From positions 186,001 to 250,000 of the forward strand of contig NZ_SDQE01000003.1 of the NCBI RefSeq assembly GCF_004153455.1: DNA of 64,000 bases, written 5' to 3'. The position numbers and the translations under genes were made by a program. Positions 1 to 10,003 of this stretch are shown here, one piece after another. Origin of the DNA: Allopusillimonas ginsengisoli. GTDB lineage: Bacteria > Pseudomonadota > Gammaproteobacteria > Burkholderiales > Burkholderiaceae_B. How positions within the stretch are numbered: position 1 is the first letter of the stretch; each line of letters opens with the position of its first letter. Below the pieces are notes generated by a model. The model made no database searches and was not told the DNA's origin. It saw only the letters and a list, made by a program, of their open reading frames with translations.

Positions 1-468
1 CTGCTTGGCGACCATGAGCAAGCCGGATGTCTCGCGATCGAGCCGGTGGACCAGCTCCAGAAGCCGGGCATCGGGCCGGGCGGCCCGCAACTGTTCAATC
101 ACCCCGAAGGAGACCCCGCTGCCTCCATGGACAGCCACGCCGGCGGGCTTATCGAGCACCAGCAAGGCTTCATCCTCATAGATAATGGGAAAGCTGCCCG
201 CCGGCACGCGCCTGGGCTCGCCCGGATGCGGCAGCCGCAATGGCGGCACGCGGACGAGATCCCCCGCGGCGAGCCGATAATCGGCAGCGATGCGACCTTT
301 ATTTACACGCACCTCGCCGCTTCGTATCGCTTTGTAAAGATGGCTTTTCGGCACGCCTTTGCACTCGCGCAGAAGAAAGTTGTCGATGCGCTGGCCGGCC
401 TGCTCAGCGTCGATTTCGACAAAACGCACGCTTGGGGCCTGCGGGGATTGAACAACTATTTTGCGCAT
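1..468 (-). CDS. rluC: 23S rRNA pseudouridine synthase RluC (3' part missing)
   Basis: Modifies uridines in 23S rRNA (positions 955/2504/2580 in E. coli). The visible 156 residues carry an N-terminal S4 RNA-binding domain (about residues 22-65, with QRIDNFLL and GEVRVNKGR) and then the start of the RluA-type catalytic domain. The active-site motif HRLDRETSG is present with the catalytic Asp at residue 144, the same number as in E. coli RluC. The start is the ATG at 468. The gene runs off the left edge, so about half the enzyme is outside the window. It diverges from rne, the same arrangement as in E. coli. Not in doubt as to family; RluC over RluA/RluD is chosen from the S4 domain and the rne neighbour. 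Confidence 0.93.
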   Translation of the reverse strand, partial: MRKIVVQSPQAPSVRFVEIDAEQAGQRIDNFLLRECKGVPKSHLYKAIRSGEVRVNKGRIAADYRLAAGDLVRVPPLRLPHPGEPRRVPAGSFPIIYEDEALLVLDKPAGVAVHGGSGVSFGVIEQLRAARPDARLLELVHRLDRETSGLLMVAKQ

Positions 469-959
469 AGGGAAAAGCAGAATATAATCACATCAGCCTA
501 TAGAAGCTGAAAAACGCCTAACGTAGAGATGCAAGGGTGCGTCTCCGTCGGTCGATCAAGGCCATATTGTAATGCCTGGGTTTCAGCTTCTGGGTCATTA
601 GGTCGCCGGGGCAAGGCGCGATCTGCTGGATAGTGGCATGGCGAACAGCCCGCTATCAGCATGCAAGCAGCCACCCGCGTGCGACGCTGAATCTTTTACA
701 GATGTCATCGTTTTATGCACCAGGCGCGTCATCCACGCGTCTGCCGTTCCAGCAACTTCTGTCAACTACACATAGTGAACCTGACCTTCCTGCTGACCGA
801 ACCGCGTACATACCTTTCGTACGCTGTGCCTTCCCGATACAGGGGGGGCACAGTCTGACGCTGTCAGCCTTGCCTCCCATACAGATTTAGCGCCACACAC
901 CCAGTGACCCGCGGTCGTGCGCCGATTTACGGTGCGCCATGACTACGGAGAATCACCTC
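469..959 (+). promoter_or_regulatory. rluC/rne divergent region and structured rne leader
   Basis: A 491-nt stretch with no believable gene; the only open frame (633-890) has no homology I recognise and no ribosome site. It holds an 11-bp inverted repeat (502-512 with 581-591), a 12-bp-stem hairpin (824-853) and a second small hairpin (855-867). A Shine-Dalgarno CGGAG at 946-950 lies 9 nt before the rne ATG. In enterobacteria the long rne leader is the target of RNase E autoregulation. By analogy this leader is a good candidate for the same role, but that is inference. Confidence 0.6.
824..853 (+). promoter_or_regulatory. Strong hairpin in the rne leader
   Basis: CTGTGCCTTCCC (824-835) pairs with GGGGGGGCACAG (842-853), allowing two G-U pairs, around a 6-nt loop: a 12-bp stem. 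A second hairpin follows directly at 855-867 (CTGAC, loop GCT, GTCAG). They lie about 90-135 nt upstream of the rne start and have no U-run, so they do not look like a terminator. Confidence 0.5.
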
Positions 960-3900
960 ATGAAACGGATGTTGTTCAACGCAACGCACCAAGAAGAACT
1001 ACGCGTTGCTATCGTCGACGGTCAAAAACTCATAGACCTCGACATCGAAACCGCCGGGCGCGAACAGCGCAAAGGCAATATCTACAAAGGCGTCATCACC
1101 CGCATCGAGCCTGGCCTGGAAGCCTGCTTCGTCAGCTATGGCGAAGAGCGTCACGGTTTTCTTCCCTTCAAGGAAGTTGCCCGCGGCTACTTCAAGGAAG
1201 GCGTGGATGTACGCAGCGCGCGTATCCAGGATGCCCTCACCGAAGGCCAGGAACTCATCATCCAGGTCGAAAAGGAAGAACGCGGCAACAAAGGCGCCGC
1301 GCTCACCACCTTTATCTCGCTGGCCGGTCGCTATCTCGTCCTGATGCCCAACAACCCGCGTGGCGGCGGCGTATCGCGCCGCGTCGAAGGCGAAGATCGC
1401 CAGGAACTGCGCGAAACCATGGACCAGCTCGACCTGCCCGCAGGCATGAGCATCATCGCCCGTACCGCGGGCATTGGCCGTAGCGTCGAAGAACTGCAAT
1501 GGGATCTATCCTATTTGATGCAGCTTTGGGGCGCCATTGATGTGGCCGCCAAGGAAAACAGCGCGCCCATCCTGATTTACCTGGAATCCAGCCTGGTCAT
1601 TCGTGCCATCCGGGATTACTACTCGCCCGATATCGGCGAAATCCTCATTGATACCGACGATATCTTCGAGCAGGCCACCGCCTTCATGAGCGTGGTCATG
1701 CCCGACAGCGTGCAGCGCGTCAAAATGTATCGCGACGACATTCCCCTGTTCTCGCGCTTTCAGATCGAACACCAGATCGAAACCGCTTATTCCCGCACGG
1801 TGCAATTGCCTTCCGGCGGCTCCGTGGTCATCGATCACACCGAAGCGCTGGTCGCGGTCGACGTCAACTCGGCACGCTCGACGCGCGGGTCCGACATCGA
1901 AGAAACGGCGATGCGCACGAATCTGGAAGCAGCCGACGAAGTCGCCCGCCAGTTGCGCCTGCGCGACCTGGGCGGCCTGATCGTCATCGATTTCATCGAT
2001 ATGGAAGACAGCAAGAACCAGCGCGCTGTGGAACAACGCCTGCGTGATGCGCTGCATTTTGACCGCGCCCGCGTCCAGATGGGAAAAATTTCCCGTTTTG
2101 GCCTGATGGAGCTTTCGCGCCAGCGCCTGCGCCCGGCCCTGAACGAAGGCTCGCATATTACTTGCCCGCGCTGTAATGGCACAGGCGTGATCCGCGACGC
2201 TGAATCCAGCGCCTTGCATGTGCTGCGCCTGCTTCAGGAAGAAGCCATGAAGGAAGGCACCGCCGCCCTGCACGCTCAGGTACCGGTCGATGTCGCAACC
2301 TTCCTGCTCAACGAGAAGCGTCACGATATCGCCAAGATCGAATCACGGCTCAAGGTCAACCTCATCCTGATACCAAACAAGAATCTCGAAACGCCGCATC
2401 ATCATATCGAGCGACTGCGTCACGACGACACGCGTCTGGAAGAGAACAAGACCAGCTTCGAACTCGCGGCTCAGCCCGAAACGCCCACCACCTGGGCGCC
2501 GAACAACAGCCAGGAAGCCAAGGCCCGCCCCGAAGCGCTGGTCAAGAGCATCGCCCATTCCAAGCCCGCACCGCGGCATGCCGAACCACAGGCCAAACCT
2601 GCCGCAGTGACCCATGCCCAGGGTCCTGGCCTGATCAAGCGATTGCTGGGCTGGCTGACCGGCACGCCTGCAACGCCAGCCGTTCAGGAAGAATCCGTTG
2701 CTACCGAGACCAAGACCGCGTCCGGCAGCCGTGGACGTCATGGCCGCGGCGGCGACCGTCGCGACCGCGGCGCGAATGACCGCAATCGTCAACGCCGCGG
2801 CGAGCGCCGTCCCGACGCCGAAAAGAGCGAACTCGCCGCAGCGCCCAAGACACGTCGGCAAGCCGGCCAGGAAGGCGCCCGCAACGCCGAGGAACAGCGC
2901 CCAACCGCCGCCCCTGCAGCCGCCGCGGAAACCGGCAACAGCAATGGTGGCCGTGGCCGTAACCGCCGGGGCCGTGGCCGCAATCGCCGCGACGAAACCG
3001 CGACGGATACGACGGATGCCGTTGTCGCAACCGCCACGGTGGCCAACGGCGCAGCAGCGCCGATCGCCGCTACACCGGTCGAGGCTGACGAGAGCCGGGT
3101 TTATGCCGAAGCTGCCACAGCCGACAGCAACCTGGACACCAGCACCGACAGCCGCCCTCAAGCCACCGATGGCGAGCAAACGGATCCGGAGCGCAAGCGC
3201 CGCCGCCGTCGCAGCCGTCGTGGCCGCCGCAGCAACGAAGGCGAAACGGGCGCCGTCGGCGTCGAGGCCGCCACCGACCAACACGACAATGACCAAGGCA
3301 GCGACAGCCACAGCGACCGGGACAGCGACGACCGCCAGACAGCAGACTTCAACCCTGCCGTTCTGCCACCCATAGCCACCGGGCAAGGTGATGCGGTGCA
3401 GCCTATCGCTTCTGCCGCCCATACCGACCGTGAAGCGCCTGTGGCCATCGAAACCAACGTGGCCACGCACACAAGCACTGCGCCTGTTTCCACCGAGGCA
3501 GCGACACAGCCGGCGGCGGGAGCAGCGCCTGAGCCCGTGAACCGCGAGGCATCCTCGTCACAGGCCAGCCTTGAAGAACAGGGTGTCTCGGCCACGCTCG
3601 ACGACGCTGCGGGGCCAACCGATGCGGCAACGACAGCGCTCACTACCCACGCCAGGGACTCCAGGCCGGATGCCTCGGAAGAGGCCGTGGCCGAGCCTGT
3701 CGCACCCGCGTTCAACACTCAAGCGCCTCTTGCTGCAGGCGGCAGTCCCGACACCTTCGTCGAGACCGTCACCGCTGTGGAAAGCGCTGAGGGTGTGGAA
3801 CCCGTCAAGGCTGTAGACGCGGGCGAAACCGTGGAAGCGGCCAAGACCATAGACACCGCTGAAGCTGTGGAGACCGCCAAGGCTGCCGACACCGCCGAAC

Positions 3901-4358
3901 CCGTGGAAACTGTCCAGGCTGTAGAAGCCGCCGAACCCGTGGAACCCGCCAAGGCTGTAGGCGCCGGTGAAACCGTGGAAACGGCCAAGGCCGTAGATAC
4001 CGCTGAAGCCGTGGAGACTGCCAAGGCTGTCGACATCGCCGAGCCCGTGGAAACTGTCAAGGTTGCGGACACAGCTGGCATCGAGGAAACCGTCAAGGCT
4101 GAGGCCCAGGACACGATTGCGGCCATGCCCGATGCAGAGATGGACGAAACCGACGCAACGGCTGAGCAGCACGACACAGCCATCAATGGCAACAGCCATC
4201 CACTGGATCGCGTGCTGGCCGATGCTGGCATGCAACTGATCGAGACCCGGCATACGCCTGCCCCGATCGTCACGCAACCGCCCGCCCGCCTGGGCCGTGC
4301 CCGCAAAACGGTCACTGTCATACAGGACGAGCCTTTGCAGCAGGTCGAAACGCACTAA
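960..4358 (+). CDS. rne: Ribonuclease E
   Basis: Endonuclease that initiates mRNA decay and processes rRNA/tRNA precursors, and organises the degradosome. The 1132-residue protein begins MKRMLFNATHQEE like E. coli RNase E; the ATG at 960 is preferred over 939 because CGGAG lies 9 nt upstream. Residues ~35-120 are the S1 domain. The catalytic Asp pair is D301 (VDVNSAR) and D344 (VIDFIDM), and the zinc-link is C402/C405 (CPRCNGTG), all within two positions of E. coli. From about residue 510 the protein is low-complexity: three Arg-rich RNA-binding blocks, an acidic stretch, then nine 12-residue Val/Glu/Lys/Ala repeats (DNA 3792-4115) and a short conserved-looking end. The catalytic half is certain; partners of the tail cannot be read from sequence. 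Confidence 0.98.
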   Translation: MKRMLFNATHQEELRVAIVDGQKLIDLDIETAGREQRKGNIYKGVITRIEPGLEACFVSYGEERHGFLPFKEVARGYFKEGVDVRSARIQDALTEGQELIIQVEKEERGNKGAALTTFISLAGRYLVLMPNNPRGGGVSRRVEGEDRQELRETMDQLDLPAGMSIIARTAGIGRSVEELQWDLSYLMQLWGAIDVAAKENSAPILIYLESSLVIRAIRDYYSPDIGEILIDTDDIFEQATAFMSVVMPDSVQRVKMYRDDIPLFSRFQIEHQIETAYSRTVQLPSGGSVVIDHTEALVAVDVNSARSTRGSDIEETAMRTNLEAADEVARQLRLRDLGGLIVIDFIDMEDSKNQRAVEQRLRDALHFDRARVQMGKISRFGLMELSRQRLRPALNEGSHITCPRCNGTGVIRDAESSALHVLRLLQEEAMKEGTAALHAQVPVDVATFLLNEKRHDIAKIESRLKVNLILIPNKNLETPHHHIERLRHDDTRLEENKTSFELAAQPETPTTWAPNNSQEAKARPEALVKSIAHSKPAPRHAEPQAKPAAVTHAQGPGLIKRLLGWLTGTPATPAVQEESVATETKTASGSRGRHGRGGDRRDRGANDRNRQRRGERRPDAEKSELAAAPKTRRQAGQEGARNAEEQRPTAAPAAAAETGNSNGGRGRNRRGRGRNRRDETATDTTDAVVATATVANGAAAPIAATPVEADESRVYAEAATADSNLDTSTDSRPQATDGEQTDPERKRRRRRSRRGRRSNEGETGAVGVEAATDQHDNDQGSDSHSDRDSDDRQTADFNPAVLPPIATGQGDAVQPIASAAHTDREAPVAIETNVATHTSTAPVSTEAATQPAAGAAPEPVNREASSSQASLEEQGVSATLDDAAGPTDAATTALTTHARDSRPDASEEAVAEPVAPAFNTQAPLAAGGSPDTFVETVTAVESAEGVEPVKAVDAGETVEAAKTIDTAEAVETAKAADTAEPVETVQAVEAAEPVEPAKAVGAGETVETAKAVDTAEAVETAKAVDIAEPVETVKVADTAGIEETVKAEAQDTIAAMPDAEMDETDATAEQHDTAINGNSHPLDRVLADAGMQLIETRHTPAPIVTQPPARLGRARKTVTVIQDEPLQQVETH
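3792..4115 (+). repeat. Nine 36-bp in-frame repeats in rne
   Basis: Nine consecutive 36-bp units, each coding 12 residues of the pattern x-V-E-x-x-K-x-x-x-x-x-E (for example TVETAKAVDTAE, AVETAKAVDIAE, PVETVQAVEAAE). The units have diverged at the third codon position but keep phase without indels. The last two are more degenerate. They encode a charged, probably helical or disordered spacer in the degradosome-scaffold half of RNase E. Confidence 0.9.
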
Positions 4359-4399
4359 GCGCTATGTGTGATGCCTGCCATCGCAAGATGACAGGCAAC

Positions 4400-4436
4400 A
4401 AAAAGGGCCAGATCCGCAAAAGATCTGGCCCTTTTT
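4400..4436. terminator. Bidirectional terminator between rne and accD
   Basis: A perfect 15-bp inverted repeat (4400-4414 with 4422-4436, core GGGCCAGATC) around a 7-nt loop. It is flanked by A5 on one side and T5 on the other, so it can end transcription of rne (plus) and of trpBA-accD (minus). Confidence 0.92.
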
Positions 4437-4481
4437 GCGAGTTCCAGCGGAATCTCGCCTCAGGGTGCTGTCAGCGACCTG

Positions 4482-5357
4482 CTACGCCTTGGCGATGACC
4501 TCGATGGACTGGCGTCCCAGCAAGGCCAGCAGATGGGCGAGTTCGCGGCGCATTTCACGACGATCCACCACCATATCGATAGCGCCTTTTTCCAGGAGGA
4601 ATTCGGCGCGCTGAAAGCCCTCGGGCAAGGTTTCCCTGACGGTTTGCTCAATGACACGCGGTCCCGCAAAACCAATCAGGGCCTTAGGTTCGGCAATCAC
4701 CACATCGCCCATGAAGGCAAAGCTGGCCGACACGCCACCCATGGTCGGATCGGTGAGGATACTGATAAAAGGCAGCCCTTCAGCGGAAAGACGGGTGAGC
4801 ATGGCGTTGGTCTTGGCCATCTGCATCAGGGAAAACAGGCTTTCCTGCATGCGAGCGCCACCCGAGGCCGCCACACAGATAAACGGTGTACGGTTCTTGA
4901 TGGCTTCCTGAACGCCGCGCACAAAGCGCTCGCCGACCACCGAACCCATTGAGCCGCCCATGAACGAAAACTCGAAGCAGGCCAGCACCACAGGAACAGC
5001 GTGAATACTGCCACTCATGACGACCATGGCTTCGGTTTCGCCAGTCTGTTTGGTGGCCTCTGCGACACGCTCAGGATATTTGCGGCTATCCTTGAACTTG
5101 AGGGGATCCATGGGACGGGTATGCTGGCCGATTTCGACCCGGCCATCCGCATCAAGCAAGGCGTCAATGCGCGCACGTGCGCCCAGACGCATATGCTGTC
5201 CGCACTTGGGGCAAACATTCAGCGTCTCCTTGAGATCTTCTTTGTACAGCACGGATTCGCAGGCCGGACATTTGACCCAGAGCCCTTCAGGCACCCGCCG
5301 CCCGCCATCGCTATTGCGATTGATACGCGGGGGCAGAATTTTATCGATCCAACTCAT
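4482..5357 (-). CDS. accD: Acetyl-CoA carboxylase carboxyltransferase subunit beta
   Basis: The beta half of the carboxyltransferase that makes malonyl-CoA for fatty acid synthesis; it acts with AccA in the cytoplasm. The 291-residue protein has the N-terminal zinc ribbon C30-x2-C33 and C49-x2-C52, then the crotonase-fold carboxyltransferase core with the glycine-rich oxyanion segment [10 protein letters not shown]. The start MSWIDKI is supported by AGGGA 7 nt upstream. It lies downstream of trpB-trpA on the same strand, a common proteobacterial arrangement (usually followed by folC, which is absent here). A GC-rich hairpin sits in the gap to trpA. Confidence 0.97.
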   Translation of the reverse strand: MSWIDKILPPRINRNSDGGRRVPEGLWVKCPACESVLYKEDLKETLNVCPKCGQHMRLGARARIDALLDADGRVEIGQHTRPMDPLKFKDSRKYPERVAEATKQTGETEAMVVMSGSIHAVPVVLACFEFSFMGGSMGSVVGERFVRGVQEAIKNRTPFICVAASGGARMQESLFSLMQMAKTNAMLTRLSAEGLPFISILTDPTMGGVSASFAFMGDVVIAEPKALIGFAGPRVIEQTVRETLPEGFQRAEFLLEKGAIDMVVDRREMRRELAHLLALLGRQSIEVIAKA

Positions 5358-5373
5358 TGTTTATCCCTGTAGG

Positions 5374-5395
5374 AACCCGGCGCACAGCCGGGGGT
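5374..5395 (-). promoter_or_regulatory. Hairpin between trpA and accD
   Basis: CCCGGC (5376-5381), 5-nt loop, GCCGGG (5387-5392), extended by AA/TT with one bulge. Read on the minus strand it ends about 17 nt upstream of the accD ATG. No U-run follows in the accD direction, so it is more likely an attenuating or processing structure than a terminator. Confidence 0.4.
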
Positions 5396-5453
5396 TTATT
5401 CTGTTTTACCTTTGACTTGCCTTGCGTCGCAAGCCGAGGCCTTTAAATTGTCG

Positions 5454-6308
5454 TCATCGGCTATCGGGAAGCGCTTGCCGGACGGTTGCCAGCCATGCGG
5501 ATGCCGCGTCGATCGCCTGTGCCGCCGCGGCTTCGCTGTCTTTACCCGCCTGTTGCGCCTGCGCTACAGCAGATTCCATGGTCTCGATCAGCTTGCTGCC
5601 GATCACGACGGCGTCTGCGCAGCTTGCCAGGCGCTTTGCGCTCTCGGCATCACGAATGCCGAACCCGACGCCCACGGGTATGGTGACGTGCTCGCGAATG
5701 CGGGACAATTGGCGCGCGACGTCGTCTACATCGATATTCCCCGCGCCAGTCACCCCTTTCAGCGACACATAATAAACATAGCCTCGAGCCACCTTGGCGA
5801 TTTTCCGGATACGGTCCTCGGTCGAGGTGGGCGCCAGCAGGAAAATAGGATCAACACGCACCTTGGCCAGCTCGGCGGCAAAATCCTCGACCTCCTCTGG
5901 CGGATAATCCACAACCAACACGCCATCGACACCTGCCTCGGCCGCCCGGCGGGCGAATTCTGCCTGACCTATGTGTTCGATCGGATTGGCATACCCCATC
6001 AGCACCACAGGCGTATCGCTGTCCTGCTGGCGAAAACGGCTCACCATATCCAACACCTGCGTCATGCCGGTCCCGCGCGCGATGGCACGTTCCGCCGCGC
6101 GCTGGATAACGGGCCCATCTGCCATGGGATCGGAAAACGGAACACCCAGTTCGATGACGTCTGCGCCAGCGGCAACCAGGGCATGCATGAGCGCTGGCGT
6201 AGACGCGACGGAAGGATCTCCCGCCGCAATATAGGGAACGAGCGCCGTGCGCTCAGCGGCGCGCAACTGCTCGAAGGTCGCGGCCAGCCGTTGATTGGAA
6301 GATGTCAT
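5454..6308 (-). CDS. trpA: Tryptophan synthase alpha chain
   Basis: Cleaves indole-3-glycerol phosphate to indole and glyceraldehyde 3-phosphate; indole is channelled to TrpB. The 284-residue TIM barrel has the catalytic Glu in [15 protein letters not shown] (E53) and the substrate-activating Asp (D64), plus the GVTGAG phosphate-binding loop. It follows trpB with a 15-nt gap, so the two are co-transcribed and probably translated together. Length and motifs are normal. Confidence 0.98.
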   Translation of the reverse strand: MTSSNQRLAATFEQLRAAERTALVPYIAAGDPSVASTPALMHALVAAGADVIELGVPFSDPMADGPVIQRAAERAIARGTGMTQVLDMVSRFRQQDSDTPVVLMGYANPIEHIGQAEFARRAAEAGVDGVLVVDYPPEEVEDFAAELAKVRVDPIFLLAPTSTEDRIRKIAKVARGYVYYVSLKGVTGAGNIDVDDVARQLSRIREHVTIPVGVGFGIRDAESAKRLASCADAVVIGSKLIETMESAVAQAQQAGKDSEAAAAQAIDAASAWLATVRQALPDSR

Positions 6309-6323
6309 GATGAGTAACCTGCC

Positions 6324-7523
6324 TTACAGGGTAATGCCGCTGAAGTCGGCCACAGTATGCATGTCTTTGTCGCCCCGCCCGGAAAGGCAGACGAGTATGA
6401 TTTTGTCTTTGGATAGCGTAGGCGCCAGCTTGACCGCCTGCGCGATCGCGTGCGCGGACTCGAGCGCCGGCATGATGCCTTCGCAGCGACAGCACTCGTG
6501 AAACGCAGCCAGAGCCTCCTGGTCGTCGATGACCTCGTAACTGGCGCGGCCACTGTCCTTGAGCCACGCATGCTCAGGGCCAACCCCGGGGTAGTCCAGC
6601 CCGGCCGAAATGGAATGCGTCTCGACGATCTGCCCGTTGCTGTCCTGCATGATATAAGTGCGGTTGCCGTGCAGAACGCCTACTGATCCGGCATTGAGCG
6701 AGGCGGCATGGCGGCCAGTGTGCAGGCCCTCGCCCGCAGCCTCCACGCCCACAAGCTGCACGCTGTCGTGATCGATATATGGGTGAAATATGCCCATGGC
6801 ATTGGATCCGCCGCCCACCGACGCGATCACGTAATCGGGCTGGCGGCCTGCGTCTGCCGGCATCTGCTCAAGGCACTCCTTGCCGATCACTGACTGGAAC
6901 TCGCGCACCATCTTGGGATAGGGATGCGGGCCTGCCACCGTACCGATGATATAGAACGTGTTTTCCACATTGGTGACCCAGTCGCGCATGGCTTCGTTAA
7001 GCGCATCCTTGAGCGTGCGCGAGCCAGAGTCCACCGGGACGACGGTGGCGCCCAGCAGCTTCATGCGATAGACGTTGGACGCCTGCCTGCGGACATCTTC
7101 ACTGCCCATATAGACGATACACTCAAGCCCGTAACGCGCCGCCACCGTGGCCGTTGCCACGCCATGCTGGCCCGCGCCGGTTTCGGCAATGATGCGCGGC
7201 TTGCCCATGCGCCGGGCCAACAGGATCTGCCCGATGCAGTTATTGATTTTGTGCGCACCCGTGTGGTTGAGGTCTTCGCGCTTGAACCAGATCTGCGCGC
7301 CGCCCAGCCTTTCAGACCAGCGCCTGGCATGGTAAACAGGGCTGGGGCGCCCAACGAAATGCTTGAGCTCGTGGGCGAACTCGGCAAGAAAATCCGGATC
7401 CTTGCGGTAGGTATCGTAGGCGACGCGCAGTTCGTCCAGCGCGTGCACGAGCGTCTCCGCAACGAATGAGCCGCCGTACTGGCCAAAGTGTCCCGTTTCG
7501 TCGGGCAGGGTATAGGATGTCAA
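6324..7523 (-). CDS. trpB: Tryptophan synthase beta chain
   Basis: PLP enzyme that condenses indole with serine to give tryptophan. The 399-residue protein contains the PLP lysine K92 in HTGAHKINN and the glycine-rich phosphate loop GGGSNAMG. The start is a TTG at 7523: an in-frame stop lies two codons upstream and no ATG occurs before the conserved N-terminal region (SYTLPDE...), so TTG is the only sensible start; AGAGAG lies about 9 nt upstream. First gene of trpB-trpA-accD; no trpF is seen in front of it. Confidence 0.97.
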   Translation of the reverse strand: MTSYTLPDETGHFGQYGGSFVAETLVHALDELRVAYDTYRKDPDFLAEFAHELKHFVGRPSPVYHARRWSERLGGAQIWFKREDLNHTGAHKINNCIGQILLARRMGKPRIIAETGAGQHGVATATVAARYGLECIVYMGSEDVRRQASNVYRMKLLGATVVPVDSGSRTLKDALNEAMRDWVTNVENTFYIIGTVAGPHPYPKMVREFQSVIGKECLEQMPADAGRQPDYVIASVGGGSNAMGIFHPYIDHDSVQLVGVEAAGEGLHTGRHAASLNAGSVGVLHGNRTYIMQDSNGQIVETHSISAGLDYPGVGPEHAWLKDSGRASYEVIDDQEALAAFHECCRCEGIMPALESAHAIAQAVKLAPTLSKDKIILVCLSGRGDKDMHTVADFSGITL

Positions 7524-7688
7524 GGCTTAACTCTCTTACACTAGAAGACCACAACGGCCGTGGCGGCCATCGCACGGGTAAACGGGCATTTTACCAGCCC
7601 GGGGCGCAAGGCGAGCATGCCGACCTCGCCAACCCGGCAAACCTGTTGATAACCTTCGCACGACGAGGCGCCAACGCAATGGCCGCCC

Positions 7689-9920
7689 CTATTGCCGGCC
7701 TGCCGTCACCCCGGACAGTTCATTGAGCGCCGCCAGCGCGCGCCCTATCTGCTCACCGTTACGCACCTCTATCGTGAAGATCATGTGAGCAAGCGAGCGG
7801 CGGCTGTGCGTGTTGACGCCAACGACTTTGAGTCTCAGCTTGGCAAAGACGTCCGACAGGTCCCGCAGCAAATTAGGCCGATCGGGCGCATGAATGGCAA
7901 TATCGATGGGATACAGCGCATCGCCGGTGTCACCCCAATCGACATCGATCAGACGTTCGGGATGACGGATCGCCAGCGCTGCATAGGCCGCGCAATCACG
8001 GCGGTGAATGGAAACTCCCCTGCCCCGCGTCACAAAACCCACAATATCGTCTGGAGGAGCCGGCCGGCAGCAGCGCGCCAGTTGGGTCAGCAACGCGTCC
8101 ACCCCCACAACCAGTACGCCACTTTTGCCCGTACGCGCTACGTTCTCAGTGCCGCTTTCGTACACCCGGGCTTCTGGCTCCGCTCCTTCGCCCGCCAACT
8201 CGGAGGGACGGCCTTTTCCCGTCAGCAGGTAATCAATCTGGCGCAAGCTGAATTCTTCTTTGGCAACCGCAATGTATAAATCGTCGGCGCGGGCGAAATC
8301 CAGCTGCTGGGCCATCAGCTCCATGTTGACCGCAGTCTTGCCCAGGCGCTGAAGCTCTTTTTCCACCAGGGCCTGCCCCTGGGAAATACGCTGCTGCAAC
8401 TCAATAGCGTTGAACCAGGCCCTTACTTTGGCGCGTGACCGGTTACTCGCCAGAAAACCAAGCTGCACATTCAACCAGTCGCGCGAAGGACCGCCAGACT
8501 TGGCCGCCACGATCTCGACAGTCTGCCCCGTGGTCAACTGCGTTTGCAGCGGCACCATCTGCCCGTCCACCCGCGCGCCCCGGCAGCGATGCCCCAGATC
8601 CGTGTGCAAATGATAGGCGAAATCCACCGGCGTCGCGCCCGCGGGCAACTCTATCACGCGGGCCTGCGGGGTCATGACGTAAATGCGCTCATCCTTTCTA
8701 GGCGCCGTCGCGGCATCGACCGGGGAGCCGTCTTTTTCCCAGGCCAGCAATTGGCGCATCCAGGCGATTTTCTGATCGTAGGCGCCGCCCGCCGAAACCT
8801 GGCCGCCACGCGTGCCCGCCTCTTTGTAGCGCCAGTGAGCAGCCATCCCGTACTCCGCGAATTCATGCATTTCGCGTGTACGGATTTGAATTTCAAAAGT
8901 ACGTCCTTCTTGGTCTGACACGACCGTGTGCAAGGACCGATAGCCGTTGGGCTTGGGCCTGGAGATATAGTCGTCGAACTCGTCGGAGACCGGCGTCCAG
9001 AGCGAATGAACCAGGGCCAGCACGGCATAACAGGCGCGCTCGTCCTCGACGATGACACGCAGCGCGCGCAAGTCATACAGCTGGTTGAATGCCAGGTGCT
9101 TGTTGCGCATCTTGTTCCAGATGCTGTAGATATGCTTGGGTCGGCCACTGACCTCTGCACCGATGCGCGCATCCTTGAGACTGGCCTGCACACTGGCGAC
9201 CGCTGCGGCAATATGTGCCTCGCGCTCCACGCGTTTTTCTTCCAGCTGGCGCGCAATGGCCTTATAGGTATCCGGATGCATGAAACGAAAGGCGAGGTCT
9301 TCCATTTCCCATTTGATCTGCCAGATGCCCAGTCGATTGGCCAACGGCGTGTACAGCTCCATGGTTTCGCGCGCGAATTCGCGCGGGCATGGGGTACGCG
9401 TGGCAGCAAACCATCGTAGCGACTGCAATCGGGAGGCCAGGCGAATCAGGACAATGCGCAAATCTGCCGCCATGGCCAGCAGCATTTTGCGCTGCATTTC
9501 CTTTTGCTCGGTGCCATCCGCCGTATTGTCATGGACCTTGCCCGCCAACCGGCCAAGGCGCAGCAAGGCTCGCGTGCCCTGGACCAAGGTCATGACATCC
9601 GGGCCGAATGCCTTGCGCAATGCGTCGCCGCGCAGATGGGGATCCGCCTTGCCATCCGCTTCGGGCAGCACAGACAAAAGGCAACTGGCGCGGGTTTCCG
9701 CATCTGCGCCAATGCTGGCCAGCACCCGCGCCACCTCGGCGCTGTGGGTCTCCATTGGTTCGCCCGTACTCGCCCGCAGGCCGTCCAGACGTCCACCCAC
9801 CCATTGCGCAGCGCGACTCAACAGCTCGACACCGGCTGGGTCGAGCCCGTGGCCGGCATCTTCCAGCCACTGCTGGTCGAAAGGCGGAGGGGGTAACTGA
9901 GGCGGCGATAACAAAGCCAT
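7689..9920 (-). CDS. relA: (p)ppGpp synthetase RelA
   Basis: Ribosome-associated alarmone synthetase of the stringent response. The 743-residue protein has an N-terminal HD-like region in which the metal-binding HDxxED is replaced (LLSVLPEAD), so hydrolase activity is predicted absent, as in E. coli RelA. The synthetase domain follows (GRPKHIYSIWNKM, PKPNGYRSLHT, EIQIRTREMHEFAE), then TGS (~residues 400-465), the zinc-finger/RIS segment (RCCRPAPPDDIVG...HRRDC) and a C-terminal ACT domain. The ATG at 9920 is used; a TTG at 9938 would add six residues. Neither has a clear ribosome site. Diverges from the flavodoxin-fold gene, with start regions only ~80 nt apart. SpoT is excluded by the lost HD motif. 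Confidence 0.95.
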   Translation of the reverse strand: MALLSPPQLPPPPFDQQWLEDAGHGLDPAGVELLSRAAQWVGGRLDGLRASTGEPMETHSAEVARVLASIGADAETRASCLLSVLPEADGKADPHLRGDALRKAFGPDVMTLVQGTRALLRLGRLAGKVHDNTADGTEQKEMQRKMLLAMAADLRIVLIRLASRLQSLRWFAATRTPCPREFARETMELYTPLANRLGIWQIKWEMEDLAFRFMHPDTYKAIARQLEEKRVEREAHIAAAVASVQASLKDARIGAEVSGRPKHIYSIWNKMRNKHLAFNQLYDLRALRVIVEDERACYAVLALVHSLWTPVSDEFDDYISRPKPNGYRSLHTVVSDQEGRTFEIQIRTREMHEFAEYGMAAHWRYKEAGTRGGQVSAGGAYDQKIAWMRQLLAWEKDGSPVDAATAPRKDERIYVMTPQARVIELPAGATPVDFAYHLHTDLGHRCRGARVDGQMVPLQTQLTTGQTVEIVAAKSGGPSRDWLNVQLGFLASNRSRAKVRAWFNAIELQQRISQGQALVEKELQRLGKTAVNMELMAQQLDFARADDLYIAVAKEEFSLRQIDYLLTGKGRPSELAGEGAEPEARVYESGTENVARTGKSGVLVVGVDALLTQLARCCRPAPPDDIVGFVTRGRGVSIHRRDCAAYAALAIRHPERLIDVDWGDTGDALYPIDIAIHAPDRPNLLRDLSDVFAKLRLKVVGVNTHSRRSLAHMIFTIEVRNGEQIGRALAALNELSGVTAGRQ

Positions 9921-10003
9921 AAGCGGACGGTGAAACAATGCAAAAACGCGCAGTAGTACGCAACCCTTCTATACTAACTTGTCCTGCAAATTACACCTCG
10001 ATT

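Noticed and set aside
46-510. 154-codon plus-strand frame at the left edge
   Set aside because: It is the antisense shadow of rluC, whose minus-strand translation has S4 and HRLDRETSG motifs.
633-890. 85-codon frame in the rne leader
   Set aside because: No ribosome site, no recognisable protein pattern, and it runs through the two stable hairpins.
2343-3470. 375-codon open frame on the strand opposite rne (and several other long frames at 2698-4355)
   Set aside because: They arise from the GC- and Ala/Arg-rich low-complexity tail of rne; their products are repetitive and have no ribosome sites or family motifs.
7689-9920. Lost HDxxED motif in the (p)ppGpp enzyme as a novelty
   Set aside because: A degenerate hydrolase domain is the normal state for RelA in beta- and gammaproteobacteria.
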